A program made the translations under genes and the position numbers. From positions 868,001 through 932,000 of the forward strand of contig NZ_SCOL01000001.1 in NCBI RefSeq assembly GCF_005503015.1: a stretch of DNA of 64,000 bases, given 5' to 3'. The notes beneath the pieces were generated by a model. The model was not told the origin of the DNA. It did no database searches and saw only the letters and a program-made list of their open reading frames with translations. Every line of letters starts with the position of its first letter. Position 1 is the stretch's first letter. The DNA comes from Bacillus sp. E(2018). GTDB lineage: Bacteria > Bacillota > Bacilli > Bacillales > Fictibacillaceae. This document shows, piece by piece, positions 1 to 8,918 of this stretch.

Positions 1-42
1 GATAATGCTGCATTTGAAAACGGGATCAAAGATTATCGATAG
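1..42 (+). CDS. C-terminal end of an unidentified protein (5' partial)
   Basis: The first 13 codons of the window read DNAAFENGIKDYR and end in TAG. The frame is open from base 1, so this could be the tail of a gene that starts before the window. It is too short to assign a function, and it could be chance. Confidence 0.3.
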   Translation, partial: DNAAFENGIKDYR

Positions 43-218
43 TACAAATTCTTAGAACAACCCTGAAAAAAAGTAGGCTTTGAAAAACAGAAAGCAAACA
101 TAAGAATATATTAATGTACAATTAATTATATTATGTCTTTTCTATCTATTCTTCCGTTTTTTTTAAAAGTCAAACCACAATAGAGAGCTTTTTATATTAA
201 TAGGTTTGGAATAGATTC

Positions 219-249
219 AAAGGGCTGTTTACTCAGCTCTTTTATTTAT
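219..249 (+). terminator. Rho-independent terminator
   Basis: AAAGGGCTG pairs with CAGCTCTTT across a six-base loop and is followed by TTTATTTAT. It lies about 60 bases before the next start codon, so it should end transcription of whatever lies upstream. The remainder of bases 43-308 shows no gene. Confidence 0.6.
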
Positions 250-308
250 AGAAAGTATGGTTTTTTGATTAGGTTATGAAGTAATACATATAGGCAATAG
301 GAGAGATT

Positions 309-755
309 ATGATGGCTGAAACACTTGTACCAATGACAATTGATAGAATAGAAAAATGTGTTGAATTATATATAAATGTCTTTAACAAAGAACCCTGGAA
401 TGAGACTTGGTCATATCAAAATGCTAAAGAAAGACTTACAGATTTAATACATACGCCTAAATTTCTTGGCTATCTATTATATGAAAACGATGCTTTAATT
501 GGATTCATTGCCGGAAATAGTAAACAATCATATTCAGGATTCACTTTTTATTTAGCGGAATTCTGTATTAGTAATCAAATCCAAGGCAAAGGTTACGGTT
601 CGAAATTGCTTCTGTATTTAGAAAATGAATTAACGAAAAGAAACATTTCAAGTCTTTATTTATTAACAGCTAATGGAGGACTTGCAGAAGCGTTTTATCT
701 CAAAAATAACTACTCCATAAATGAGAATAGGGTCGTTATAAAAAAGGATTTATAA
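309..755 (+). CDS. GNAT family N-acetyltransferase
   Basis: A 148-residue single-domain acetyltransferase expected to move an acetyl group from acetyl-CoA to an amine; the substrate is unknown. The acetyl-CoA loop is visible as QIQGKGYGS at residues 90-98, and the C-terminal AEAFYLKNNY segment is the usual GNAT ending that packs near the active site. Length is normal for the family. AGGAGAG lies just before the ATG-ATG start. The gene is monocistronic: a terminator precedes it and the next gene starts about 60 bases later. The family is clear; the role is not. Confidence 0.85.
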   Translation: MMAETLVPMTIDRIEKCVELYINVFNKEPWNETWSYQNAKERLTDLIHTPKFLGYLLYENDALIGFIAGNSKQSYSGFTFYLAEFCISNQIQGKGYGSKLLLYLENELTKRNISSLYLLTANGGLAEAFYLKNNYSINENRVVIKKDL

Positions 756-816
756 TTTGTTTACGATTAGAGATTGAATATACAGAATATGATTTATATA
801 GATGTGGAGTTTTTTT

Positions 817-1779
817 ATGCCTAAAATCGACAATATGCTAGCCGTTTTATGGATGCTTCGGTCTGGTGGAAAAGTCACTGCTCAACAAATCTCAGAGAAG
901 TTAGAGCTTAATATTAGGACGGTGTATCGGTATATCGATACCCTTTCAACAAGTGGTGTACCTATCATTTCAGATTCTGGACATAACGGTGGATATTCTT
1001 TATTGAACCATTTTATAGAGGCTCCTCTTTTCTTTGATATTGAGGAGCAAACGTCACTGTTTCACGCAGCTGTTTTTGCAAGTGAAGCGGGCTATTATGG
1101 AGGTGAAGCTCTAAATAGGGCGGTATCCAAACTAGGTAGATACTCAAATCCAGAACAGGAAACAAAGAGAAACCAACATTTATCAAGCCTTGAAGTAATT
1201 AGTCCATTACGTTCACCCTCTGTAGAATCTACGTTAAAAGAGTTGGAGACTTCAGTAGCTGAGGGGAACTCCGTAAAGATTACTTACCAAAATAATAAAG
1301 AGAACCAAACAAGTGATAGATTGATCGATCCGTACAGAATCATCTATTGGAATAGGAAATGGTATGTGATTGGCTTTTGTCATCTTAGGAAGGAAGTTCG
1401 TAGTTTTAGAGTAGACCGAATCGAGAAGTTCCTCTTAACGGAAGACAGGTTTATACAGCCAAAAGACTTTTCAGCTTCTGACTTTTTTATGAAGAACCTA
1501 CTGCCAACTCTTAAAGATAAAGATGAGATCACAACTTTAGTTATTAGTGGAAATTCAAAGACCATTGTAGATATATGCCAACATTGGTTTTTAGGACATT
1601 ATTTACAGAGTCAGTCAACCCATCAAGCAACCTTTCTATTGGAAAAGGATATATTGCATACATATGTACCTCATTTACTTTTACCGTACGGTAGATCTAT
1701 TCAAGTGATTGAACCAGTTAGTCTAAAGAAAAGGCTTATTGAAGTTCTTTCAGATCTAATAAACTTTCATCAAGTTTGA
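817..1779 (+). CDS. HTH/WYL-domain transcriptional regulator (YafY type)
   Basis: A 320-residue cytoplasmic regulator. Residues 1-60 form a DeoR-like winged helix with the strand NGGYSLL, a hallmark of this group, and a WYL domain follows with DPYRIIYWNRKWYVIGFC and RSFRVDRI near residues 170-200. WYL domains sense small ligands or nucleic acid. The start is placed at 817 because GTGGAG sits 7 bases before it; the earlier in-frame ATG at 802 overlaps that ribosome site. A strong terminator follows, and a DJ-1/PfpI protein comes next on the same strand and is a plausible target. The ligand is unknown. Confidence 0.85.
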   Translation: MPKIDNMLAVLWMLRSGGKVTAQQISEKLELNIRTVYRYIDTLSTSGVPIISDSGHNGGYSLLNHFIEAPLFFDIEEQTSLFHAAVFASEAGYYGGEALNRAVSKLGRYSNPEQETKRNQHLSSLEVISPLRSPSVESTLKELETSVAEGNSVKITYQNNKENQTSDRLIDPYRIIYWNRKWYVIGFCHLRKEVRSFRVDRIEKFLLTEDRFIQPKDFSASDFFMKNLLPTLKDKDEITTLVISGNSKTIVDICQHWFLGHYLQSQSTHQATFLLEKDILHTYVPHLLLPYGRSIQVIEPVSLKKRLIEVLSDLINFHQV

Positions 1780-1780
1780 T

Positions 1781-1816
1781 AACTTCCCTGACGTTAGCTG
1801 TCAGGGAAGTTATTTT
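1781..1816 (+). terminator. Strong Rho-independent terminator
   Basis: Perfect 12-bp stem AACTTCCCTGAC / GTCAGGGAAGTT with a 7-base loop, then TATTTTAT. It begins two bases after the stop codon of the WYL regulator. Confidence 0.85.
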
Positions 1817-1855
1817 ATAATGAGCTATATTACATGTGATGAGGAGAGTTGTTAG

Positions 1856-2485
1856 ATGGAAACAAGAAGCGTTTATCTCTATGTTTTTAACACAATGTCA
1901 GACTGGGAGTACGGTTACTTGATTGCGGAGCTACATACAGGGAGGTACTTTAAAAAAGATAGTTCACCTTTAAACATAGTAACTGTAGGGGCTGATAAAG
2001 ACATCATCACTACGATGGGTGGACTACGTATACAACCAGATATCTCAATAGATGAATGCACCATCCTGACTAATGATCTTTTAATTTTACCTGGGGGAAA
2101 TACGTGGGGAGAAGTTATTCATCAACCCATCATGGAAAAAACGGGGGAAGTTCTAAAACAGGGTACGATTGTTGCTGCAATTTGTGGTGCAACAGTGGCG
2201 CTTGCAAATAGTGGATACCTAGATTCGAGAAAGCATACGAGTAATGACTTAGGCTACTTGAAAATGGTTTGTCCGAATTATGAAGGAGAAAAGTTATATG
2301 ATGTGGGACCTGCGGTTGCTGATGAGAATTTGGTTACGGCATCAGGAGTAGCTCCTCTCGAATTTGCGAGGGAAGTGATTAAAAGATTAGATGTATTTGC
2401 ACCAGATACTTTACATTCATGGTACAAGCTCAATAAGACTCAAGAGCCTGAACACTTTTTTCACTTAATGAACTCTATGGAATAG
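1856..2485 (+). CDS. DJ-1/PfpI family protein (type 1 glutamine amidotransferase-like)
   Basis: A 209-residue protein of the DJ-1/PfpI superfamily. The nucleophile elbow AAICGAT places the conserved Cys at residue 110, the preceding strand LLILPGG lies at about 75-81, and an acidic residue in the N-terminal DWEYG segment fits the partner Glu of the family. Members act as stress-related hydrolases, deglycase-like enzymes or chaperones; nothing here fixes which. GAGGAGAG precedes the ATG. Its neighbour, a WYL regulator on the same strand, may control it. Confidence 0.85.
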   Translation: METRSVYLYVFNTMSDWEYGYLIAELHTGRYFKKDSSPLNIVTVGADKDIITTMGGLRIQPDISIDECTILTNDLLILPGGNTWGEVIHQPIMEKTGEVLKQGTIVAAICGATVALANSGYLDSRKHTSNDLGYLKMVCPNYEGEKLYDVGPAVADENLVTASGVAPLEFAREVIKRLDVFAPDTLHSWYKLNKTQEPEHFFHLMNSME

Positions 2486-2829
2486 ATGAGTTTGAGAGAT
2501 TGCTGTAGGATAGGAGTTTAGGAAACTAAGCAGAAGAGACGTTGCACAAAACTAACGATAAGTTCAAATTTCTCATGCCTATAAACAGTACAAGTTCTTA
2601 ACAAACTAACTCATTTTAAAAAAGGAGCAAACTTCGTTTTGAAGATTGTTCTTTTTTATTGATTTTTCATACTAGTTTTTTTACTAAGGTATCTTATTCA
2701 TTTTGCTATTTAATGCATTAATAGATAAATAAAAAGAAAGGTGAATTATGTTAAAATATATATAGAAAAAATGGTTGTTATGCTGATGGTAAGGGGTAAC
2801 TTATTGAATTAAGATTAAGAGGTGGACAT
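2486..2829. other. Intergenic region with one weak terminator
   Basis: Contains an imperfect hairpin (2622-2657, stem AAGGAGCAAACTTC against GAAGATTGTTCTTTT with wobble pairs, then T-rich DNA) that probably ends the upstream transcript. AT-rich DNA follows, probably holding the promoter of the Nudix gene. No coding sequence is apparent. Confidence 0.5.
2622..2657 (+). terminator. Probable terminator with wobble pairs
   Basis: A 14-bp imperfect stem with loop GTTTT and a T-rich 3' side, placed after the DJ-1/PfpI gene. Confidence 0.5.
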
Positions 2830-3363
2830 TTGAATTTCAACAAGATATTTGAAGAATTAAACAATGAAGGCTTCAAGAGCACCGTTCATAGAGAAGCAGT
2901 CAGAGCTATTATTATGAATAACGACCATATTCTACTCGTTCAATCAAATAGAGGAGACTATAAATTTCCTGGAGGCGGAGTAGAAGAGCATGAAAGCCAA
3001 ACTGATGGACTGATACGGGAAGTGAGAGAAGAAACGGGTTACTTTAACTGTGTTGTTAACGACAAGGTCGGCATAATAATTGAACGGAATATTAACGAAT
3101 TTGATAGTGATGTAATATTCCAAATGACTTCGCACTATTATCTTTGTGATTTAATAAACGAAGAAAAGGTTACTCAACAATTAGATGAATACGAGTTCGA
3201 AATAGATTTTACTCCAAAATGGGTCTCCCTAGAAGATGCAATTAATCAAAATGAAAATCTTATTAAAGAATTTGAGAAAAATAGCTGGTTGAGACGTGAA
3301 GCATTCGTTTTAAAAGAACTGAAGAATAGAATTATCCCACAAACAGAAGATAAGGTGGAATAA
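2830..3363 (+). CDS. Nudix hydrolase
   Basis: A 177-residue pyrophosphohydrolase. The full Nudix box spans residues 49-71: G49, E55 and the core REVREETG at 63-70, which binds the catalytic metal. The substrate is a nucleoside diphosphate linked to another moiety and cannot be specified. The TTG start is supported by AGAGGTGG five bases upstream. A terminator lies directly after the gene. Length suggests a small C-terminal extension beyond the core fold. Confidence 0.9.
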   Translation: MNFNKIFEELNNEGFKSTVHREAVRAIIMNNDHILLVQSNRGDYKFPGGGVEEHESQTDGLIREVREETGYFNCVVNDKVGIIIERNINEFDSDVIFQMTSHYYLCDLINEEKVTQQLDEYEFEIDFTPKWVSLEDAINQNENLIKEFEKNSWLRREAFVLKELKNRIIPQTEDKVE

Positions 3364-3382
3364 TCATGATTAAATGGACAGA

Positions 3383-3410
3383 CTCAGAGGTATTTATTCT
3401 GAGCTTTTTT
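3383..3410 (+). terminator. Rho-independent terminator
   Basis: CTCAGA pairs with TCTGAG and is followed by CTTTTTT. It lies 20 bases after the Nudix stop codon. Confidence 0.75.
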
Positions 3411-3501
3411 AAATCAGAAAGAACTGAGCAATTTGGTATACTCCTCATATATTGAATCTGTTTCCAATAAAAATAAATTTGAATAAAGAGGAGTAAGAAA
3501 A

Positions 3502-4494
3502 GTGAAGAAAGCTAACCTTTGTTTTATAGGTGCGGGGTTTCATGCATCCACTAATATTTATCCATCTGCTATTGAAGCTGGAGCCGAGATTCAAGCGATT
3601 TCTACAAGAAATCTTAATCGTTCGAAAGATGCACTTCTACGCTTCGGAAGCAATGGAACACCGTATGATGATTATAAAGTTATGCTCAATTCCGAAGAGT
3701 GTGATGGCGTTGTAGTAGTCGCTCAACCTGAATATCATATTTCTTTAGTCATGGATTGTATTAAAGCGGGGAAAAATGTTTATGTAGATAAACCTCTTGG
3801 AATGAATGCTGATGAAGCTGAGGAAATCGCGAAGGCTGCTGAGGAAGCAGGGGTCATATTAATGGTAGGATTTATGAAACGCTATGCGCCCTGTTATCAG
3901 AAGTTAAAAGAATTAATCATTAGTGATACCCTTGGTCAAGCTCGTTCTTTTCAAGCAAGATTTGCTGTGGATAGCACCCCTTTTTGTAAAAACGATGAGC
4001 AGTTTATTAAGCTCGCTGCGATACATATTGTCGATCTAGTCCGTTTTTTGTTTGGTGAAGTTGTTCAAATATCGGGTTTTAAAAACAGTAACAGTGAATT
4101 TATCTCTCAGAGTATTTCATTAAAATTCGAAAATGGAGTCGTGGGTAGCCTTTATTTTACAGGAATGACGGCTTGGTCACGGGAAAGCGAAAATATGGCA
4201 GTAACATTCGATAATGGATTTGCTTTTGCAGATGAAGTTCATACACTTACTGTGCATAAATCTCAGACCTTTGACCAACTACCCTGGAAATCACTTGCAG
4301 AGAATGATACAGTATTTACACCTTCTGCATCACCCATGTCTGGAGGTTACAGGGATCTTTATTTGCGTGGATTTGTTGGAGAAATGGCTCATTTTATAGA
4401 GTGTTGTAAAAATGATAGAGAAGCATATTCGAGTGGACGTGATAATGTTCGTACGATGCTACTCTGTGATCATATCCTAGCTGAATTGATTTAG
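3502..4494 (+). CDS. Gfo/Idh/MocA family oxidoreductase
   Basis: A 330-residue NAD(P)-dependent oxidoreductase. The Rossmann loop CFIGAGFHAS is at residues 7-16, the family motif with catalytic Lys is DKPLG at 96-100, and the second-domain helix with the active-site His is HIVDL at 175-179. The substrate is probably a sugar or inositol-like polyol, but it cannot be named. The GTG start is preceded by AAAGAGGAG. It stands alone between two terminators. Confidence 0.88.
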   Translation: MKKANLCFIGAGFHASTNIYPSAIEAGAEIQAISTRNLNRSKDALLRFGSNGTPYDDYKVMLNSEECDGVVVVAQPEYHISLVMDCIKAGKNVYVDKPLGMNADEAEEIAKAAEEAGVILMVGFMKRYAPCYQKLKELIISDTLGQARSFQARFAVDSTPFCKNDEQFIKLAAIHIVDLVRFLFGEVVQISGFKNSNSEFISQSISLKFENGVVGSLYFTGMTAWSRESENMAVTFDNGFAFADEVHTLTVHKSQTFDQLPWKSLAENDTVFTPSASPMSGGYRDLYLRGFVGEMAHFIECCKNDREAYSSGRDNVRTMLLCDHILAELI

Positions 4495-5032
4495 GTTGAA
4501 AGAAAGTCAAAGATATAGAGACAAGGGTAGGAGGGTCTACAGGTCCAACAAGACGTTGTTTATAGAGAAGAGAAAGTTCATATTACATTTCTAAGAAGAA
4601 GTACCGGCATCTGCCAGTACTTTTCTTTTTTTATTTTTATGGAATAACAAACTAAACAGTAACGATTTCTTCTATATGTCTAGAGAAGGAGGACAGTTAT
4701 TAATAAAAGATAGATTTCACTGTAAACATTCGAGAAGATTTGATGGATAAACATTTCATAAATGCAGTCAACAGAGATTTTGCATCAAGGTTGGACGCAC
4801 AACAGCAAGTATTTTAACAATCGGGAGGGTAAATGATCTAAGGAAAACAGATTTAGCTGACAATGAATTCATACTCTAGGTATAAAGAATTAAAACTTAT
4901 GGAAGCACATTTCCCTAAAGGAGTATGATAACTGATTATTGAAATGATTAAAAAGTTTAGAAAATGAACGTTTAGGATTTACTGACATTTGTATTAATAG
5001 ATATAAAATCGAGTGATATAGGAGAGATGTTA
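4495..5032. other. Gene-free stretch, possibly decayed coding DNA
   Basis: After a terminator near 4594-4630 the sequence holds a good ribosome-site-like AGAAGGAGGACAG near 4684 but no open frame behind it, and short broken frames up to about 4990. This looks like decayed coding sequence, but I cannot identify the source. The last bases carry the ribosome site of the next gene. Confidence 0.4.
4594..4630 (+). terminator. Rho-independent terminator
   Basis: AGAAGTACCGGC pairs with GCCAGTACTTTTCT (one mismatch) around loop ATCT, then TTTTTTATTTTT. Confidence 0.75.
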
Positions 5033-5407
5033 ATGATATTTTTATGTATGGGCTATTTTAGTCCTGAAAAAATGGATGCACGCCCGAGGGCAGAGATTGA
5101 AGCAGTTATGAATGAATGCCAACCTGTTGTTGAGACTTTTTATAAGAGTGGGAAGGTGCTGCTCGATGCTGGTCTAGAATCAGAGGTCAAAAGCTTGCGT
5201 CGAGTAAACGATGAGATAGTCGTAACAGATGGTCCGTTTACAGAGACAAAGGAGCTCATTGGCAGCGTATTCATATTTGAAGCAGAAAACATGGATGAGG
5301 CGATTCAGTTAGCTTCTCTTCATCCCACAACCCAAATAAGCAGAGCGGAAGAGTTTGGATGGCGTATTGAAGTTCGTCCTGTTCATTTTTTTAAGAATGA
5401 TCAATGA
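5033..5407 (+). CDS. YciI-related (DGPF domain) protein, copy 1
   Basis: A 124-residue single-domain protein of the YciI/DGPF family (dimeric alpha-beta barrel). The family motif DGPFTETKE is at residues 66-74 and a conserved His lies in SLHPTT near 97. The biochemical role of the family is poorly known; DGPF proteins often sit beside ECF sigma factors, but none is next to this gene. The start is 5033 because AGGAG lies 8 bases before it and the 23250 copy has the same start sequence; the upstream ATG at 5027 overlaps the ribosome site. It is closely related to the copy at 23250-23627. Confidence 0.85.
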   Translation: MIFLCMGYFSPEKMDARPRAEIEAVMNECQPVVETFYKSGKVLLDAGLESEVKSLRRVNDEIVVTDGPFTETKELIGSVFIFEAENMDEAIQLASLHPTTQISRAEEFGWRIEVRPVHFFKNDQ

Positions 5408-5499
5408 ATTATTTAGTAGGTTTAGAGATCAATTAGGCTTAATAATACTAAAGAACGTGGAACAACGAAGACCGAACTTTTAAGAAGGAGCTGCTTTTT

Positions 5500-5940
5500 A
5501 TGATGATTGGAGTTAGTAGTGTTCAAGACGTTCTCGAAAATTACAAATCTTCGGTTTATGAAAAAGATGTTGATCAATTTTTATCTACCTATGCTGCTGA
5601 TGTACATATCTTTGATTGTTGGGGAAATTGGGAGTGTAAGGGTATTTCTTCATGGAGAGAGAATGTAGTGATGTGGTTTAATAGTTTGAGTGAAGATGGG
5701 AACGTGTTAAAAGTAATTTTTGATGATATAACCATTGAGGAAAATACGAATGTTGCATTTGTGCATTGTGCTGTTTCGTTCGTTGCATACAGCGAACAAT
5801 CTGGTGAGAAACTTCGTCAAATGACAAATCGTTTTACATTTGGCCTAAAGAAAATAAATGAGTCTTGGGTCATTACACACGAACATTCATCTTTGCCAAT
5901 AGATATGCATACGGGAAAAGGTGTGTTTAACCTAAGATAA
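5500..5940 (+). CDS. NTF2-like (SnoaL/DUF4440-type) protein
   Basis: A 146-residue protein with the cone-shaped NTF2 fold pattern: N-terminal helix with FLSTYAADVHIFD, a central WECKGISSWRENV segment and C-terminal strands around SWVITHEHSS. Such proteins are small enzymes or ligand-binding modules. AAGAAGGAG precedes the ATG-ATG start by about ten bases. It lies about 90 bases after the YciI gene and may be cotranscribed; a strong terminator follows. Confidence 0.75.
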   Translation: MMIGVSSVQDVLENYKSSVYEKDVDQFLSTYAADVHIFDCWGNWECKGISSWRENVVMWFNSLSEDGNVLKVIFDDITIEENTNVAFVHCAVSFVAYSEQSGEKLRQMTNRFTFGLKKINESWVITHEHSSLPIDMHTGKGVFNLR

Positions 5941-6286
5941 ATAAGTGTCTGGTAGTAAGGCAACCAGAACAAGAGTGAACATTAGTTGGAGAAACAAAAT
6001 AAGCCATTTATTCATTTATGAATAGGCGGCTTATTTTGTGTTGGACTAATGGGTATTAATACTTCACATTTCTATCAAGAAACACACTTTAAAATTGAAT
6101 GGTTCCTATACGAAGGTATTGATCTAACATCTGTTAAATAAATAATTGCACTGTTTCCTGTGATTTGGAATAATTGTAATTATTTATTATTAAGCAACAG
6201 GGCGAGGAACAGTAGCCTTATTTTAAGACATTGTTCATTCCCTTATAGCAAATAAAAGTAGGTATTACTGAAAGCAGGTAGAAACA
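5941..6286. other. Intergenic region with terminator
   Basis: Carries the terminator at 5997-6037 and then AT-rich DNA that must hold the promoter of the phosphotransferase gene. No gene is visible. Confidence 0.6.
5997..6037 (+). terminator. Strong Rho-independent terminator
   Basis: AAAATAAGCC pairs perfectly with GGCTTATTTT, with an inner TATTC/GAATA pairing. Confidence 0.8.
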
Positions 6287-7132
6287 ATGAAGAACATTGA
6301 AGAAATTATTCAGGAACTCATTCTCAAAAACATCATTGATCAGAAACCAACAGAATATAAGCAATTGAGTGGAGGAACTGTAAGTGATCTGTACCTCCTT
6401 TACATAGATGAGAAAAAATATGTGGTTAAGTTGAATGAACCACAAGTTGTTGAATCAGAAGCAAATTTCCTTAAGCAATATAAAGGATTGACTCTCTTGC
6501 CCAAACTTATATACGTTGAAGAATCTCATCAATATATCGTTTATTCGTTTATAAACGGTTCTACAGAATACTTCAGAGGAAATAAGAAAGATATGCTCAC
6601 GACACTAGTGCAAGGACTCTTAAACAACTATAAAAAGGCTCCTGACATAGGTTGGGGATGGGCGGATCAACCCTCAGATTCTTGGGAGAGTTTTCTTACG
6701 AATAATATCATTGAAGCAAACAAGATTATTGATTCACGTTTAGATAAAGGGAATTATGAATTCGTACTGAATCTTGTTCCCAAAATTAGTACGAAACAAG
6801 AACCTTATTTATTACATGGAGATTTTGGAGTCCATAATTTCATTTTTAATGAAGGGACGTTATGTGGTGTAATCGATCCAACTCCTGTGATTGGAGATCC
6901 GATATACGATCTGATCTATGCTTTTTGTTCTTCTCCCGACGATCTATCTAAAGAAACAATAGATTCATCAATGAGTTATTTTATGAATGAAGGAAAATAC
7001 ACTCCATTTTTATATGAAAGAGTAATGATTGGCTTATATATTCGATTAGGAATCTGTATTAAACATCATCCACATAATTTTGAGGAATATTTAAAAGCAT
7101 GGTATTACTGGAGGGAACTACTTAGAACATAG
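6287..7132 (+). CDS. APH-like phosphotransferase family protein
   Basis: A 281-residue protein of the aminoglycoside phosphotransferase/choline kinase fold. The catalytic loop HGDFGVHN is at residues 177-184 and the metal-binding Asp follows in VIDP at 196-198. The N-lobe has a lysine in KYVVKLN near 44-50 that fits ATP binding. Substrate could be an antibiotic, an amino alcohol or another small molecule; nothing here proves resistance. Single gene with a weak ribosome site (AGGT). Confidence 0.82.
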   Translation: MKNIEEIIQELILKNIIDQKPTEYKQLSGGTVSDLYLLYIDEKKYVVKLNEPQVVESEANFLKQYKGLTLLPKLIYVEESHQYIVYSFINGSTEYFRGNKKDMLTTLVQGLLNNYKKAPDIGWGWADQPSDSWESFLTNNIIEANKIIDSRLDKGNYEFVLNLVPKISTKQEPYLLHGDFGVHNFIFNEGTLCGVIDPTPVIGDPIYDLIYAFCSSPDDLSKETIDSSMSYFMNEGKYTPFLYERVMIGLYIRLGICIKHHPHNFEEYLKAWYYWRELLRT

Positions 7133-7202
7133 ATCAATAAATACTATGTTAAAGCTCTTCAGATTGGTAAATCAATTAAAAATTACATAAGGATAGAAAG
7201 TA

Positions 7203-7967
7203 GTGAGTCCGATGAAAGTAGCAACATTTAATGTTTGGAATAATAACGATACATGGGCTTTAAGAAAAGAGATTATTATTCATGAGATTATGAGAATTGA
7301 TGCAGATATCATTGCTCTTCAAGAAGTACCCAATCTTGAAGAACTGGAATCAATCTTAAACCAATCGGGAATAGAGCACTACTCGTTCAAGCGTTATCCA
7401 GGTGATGAAGAAGGACTCGCCGTTCTATCGAAATATCCCATAGAAGAGGTAATGAGTGAGAATGATGTCTTAAGCAATTGTTCAATGAGGGTTATTGTAA
7501 GAACAAACGGATTCACAATGGGTTTAACAAATGTCCATCTATACTGGAAAAGTGCCCTTGTAAGAGAAAAAGAAATAATGGAAGTCGTAAAATGGATTAC
7601 GGAAAGTGAAAATACTGACTATGAGTTTCTTTGTGGTGATTTTAATAGTACACCCAATCTATCAAGTATCTATAATTTTTTAGTTGGTGAACTCTCTATC
7701 GAATCATATGATACAAGTTGGATAGATCTAGCTCAGTCGGAGAAATCCCCAACCTTGGACTTTACATGTAATAGCTGGTTGTTGAATAGAGAGAACTTAA
7801 ACCATATAAGAGTCCCCGTAAGGTATGATTGGATATTATTGAGATCATGTTATCCGAAGAAAGAACCCAAGCTCCTACACATAGAATTGTTTGGAAACGT
7901 AGTATCGCCAGCACAACAAGTTTATCCTAGTGATCATTATGGAGTATTAGTGGATTTGAGTTTGTAA
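7203..7967 (+). CDS. Endonuclease/exonuclease/phosphatase family protein
   Basis: A 254-residue metal-dependent phosphoesterase of the DNase I-like fold. Motifs in order: TFNVWN near the N-terminus, ALQEVP (metal-binding Glu), CGDFNSTP (catalytic Asp and Asn) and SDHYGVLVDL near the C-terminus (catalytic Asp-His). Substrate may be nucleic acid or phosphorylated lipid or sugar. The GTG at 7203 is chosen because AAGGA lies 9 bases upstream; ATG 7212 is an alternative. No signal peptide, so it is cytoplasmic. Confidence 0.88.
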   Translation: MSPMKVATFNVWNNNDTWALRKEIIIHEIMRIDADIIALQEVPNLEELESILNQSGIEHYSFKRYPGDEEGLAVLSKYPIEEVMSENDVLSNCSMRVIVRTNGFTMGLTNVHLYWKSALVREKEIMEVVKWITESENTDYEFLCGDFNSTPNLSSIYNFLVGELSIESYDTSWIDLAQSEKSPTLDFTCNSWLLNRENLNHIRVPVRYDWILLRSCYPKKEPKLLHIELFGNVVSPAQQVYPSDHYGVLVDLSL

Positions 7968-8073
7968 AGTTCACAAAGATGAGGATAAACGATAAACCAC
8001 TTCAATCTTTCCTTCAACCGAATTACGTTAATCCAAGTAGGATTAGTGCTTTTTATATAAGGAGTTGATCAAC

Positions 8074-8240
8074 TTGAATATTGCTCAGATTAAACGTGCA
8101 TTATTTAAACAAGCCACAATCTTTCAAACAGGTGGGTTCAGACCAACGGAAGAATTAGGAGAGAGTTGAGACTTACTTGTATTAACTTTCAGATCATTAT
8201 TGAACAGAAAGAGGAAAGAATCCTATTGGCTCCTAAGTAA
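8074..8240 (+). pseudogene. Truncated remnant, N-terminus with intact ribosome site
   Basis: A TTG start with AAGGAG nine bases upstream opens a 31-codon frame ending QTGGFRPTEELGES and then TGA. The next frame continues as RLTCINFQIIIEQKEERIL up to TAA at 8238, as if an internal part of a gene was deleted and the two ends joined out of frame. The FRPTEELGES segment reminds me of DUF1963-type proteins, but I am not sure. Confidence 0.5.
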
Positions 8241-8267
8241 TAAATCAACAAAAAACTGAAATATGTT

Positions 8268-8315
8268 GAAAGAACAGAGCTTGTTGTAACACAGGCCCTT
8301 TTCTTTCTTGTTTTC
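8268..8315. terminator. Terminator between convergent genes
   Basis: A 17-bp stem with two mismatches: GAAAGAACAGAGCTTGT pairs with ACAGGCCCTTTTCTTTC around loop TGTAAC. T-rich DNA lies on the plus-strand 3' side and AAAAACTG on the other side, so it may serve both strands. Confidence 0.65.
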
Positions 8316-8873
8316 TTAGTATTTTCTTGTAAATAGTACGGGATATTCTAGTACAAAACCATCCTTATCGACGATAACAGGTGACTCAAACACACCGCTT
8401 CTATAGTGGAAGGTCCTTTTGTTATCACTGTGGTTTTTCAGTGTATACATCTGCTTTACTTTCTTAACTGACAGATCTTGAGCAGAAACGTAGACCATCT
8501 CAAACAGTTTAGGTTCATCTGGTGTCCATGATAGACGATTGATCGGTAAAGAATTTGTAAAAGGCGTACACGAGATATCGATATCAATCGCTCCTCTTAA
8601 ACTCTGTATCTCATCACCGTTGTCATCGAACCAACTACCTTCTTCATTTGAAAAAAGATATAGGGTCTTACCGAGAGTATGATTTATTAGGTGTAGATTC
8701 ATAACTTTCCACTGTGTATCTAACGAGATCCTATACGTCACTCTTTGTGGAACCTCACCCTCTATAAAAAGTACCGTACTTTCTGCTTGGATGGTTTGAT
8801 CCCCGTACGATAATTCTAGATATTCCATTCCTGAAGATTCTTGCTTTTCCCAAGACATTATTTGCTTCGACAT
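8316..8873 (-). CDS. Putative glycolipid-binding family protein
   Basis: A 185-residue protein matching what I know of the putative glycolipid-binding family (PF06475): SWFDDNGDEI followed by LRGAIDIDIS and TPFTNSLPINRL, the most conserved stretch, at about residues 85-115. It has no signal peptide or membrane segment. The name comes from structural resemblance to LolA/LppX-type lipid carriers; function is unproven. AGAGGAGG is well spaced before the ATG. It shares a strand with the SAP/DUF6434 gene about 45 bases upstream and may be cotranscribed. Confidence 0.8.
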   Translation of the reverse strand: MSKQIMSWEKQESSGMEYLELSYGDQTIQAESTVLFIEGEVPQRVTYRISLDTQWKVMNLHLINHTLGKTLYLFSNEEGSWFDDNGDEIQSLRGAIDIDISCTPFTNSLPINRLSWTPDEPKLFEMVYVSAQDLSVKKVKQMYTLKNHSDNKRTFHYRSGVFESPVIVDKDGFVLEYPVLFTRKY

Positions 8874-8918
8874 GTAGCGCCTCCTCTAGTAGATAATAGA
8901 TGAATTAATTAATAGTTA

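Noticed and set aside
4495..5032. Possible gene behind AGAAGGAGGACAG
   Set aside because: No open frame longer than about 20 codons follows in any frame; treated as decayed DNA.
6218..6445. Phe/Ile-rich minus-strand frame across the start of the phosphotransferase gene
   Set aside because: It is AT-driven shadow coding without a ribosome site.
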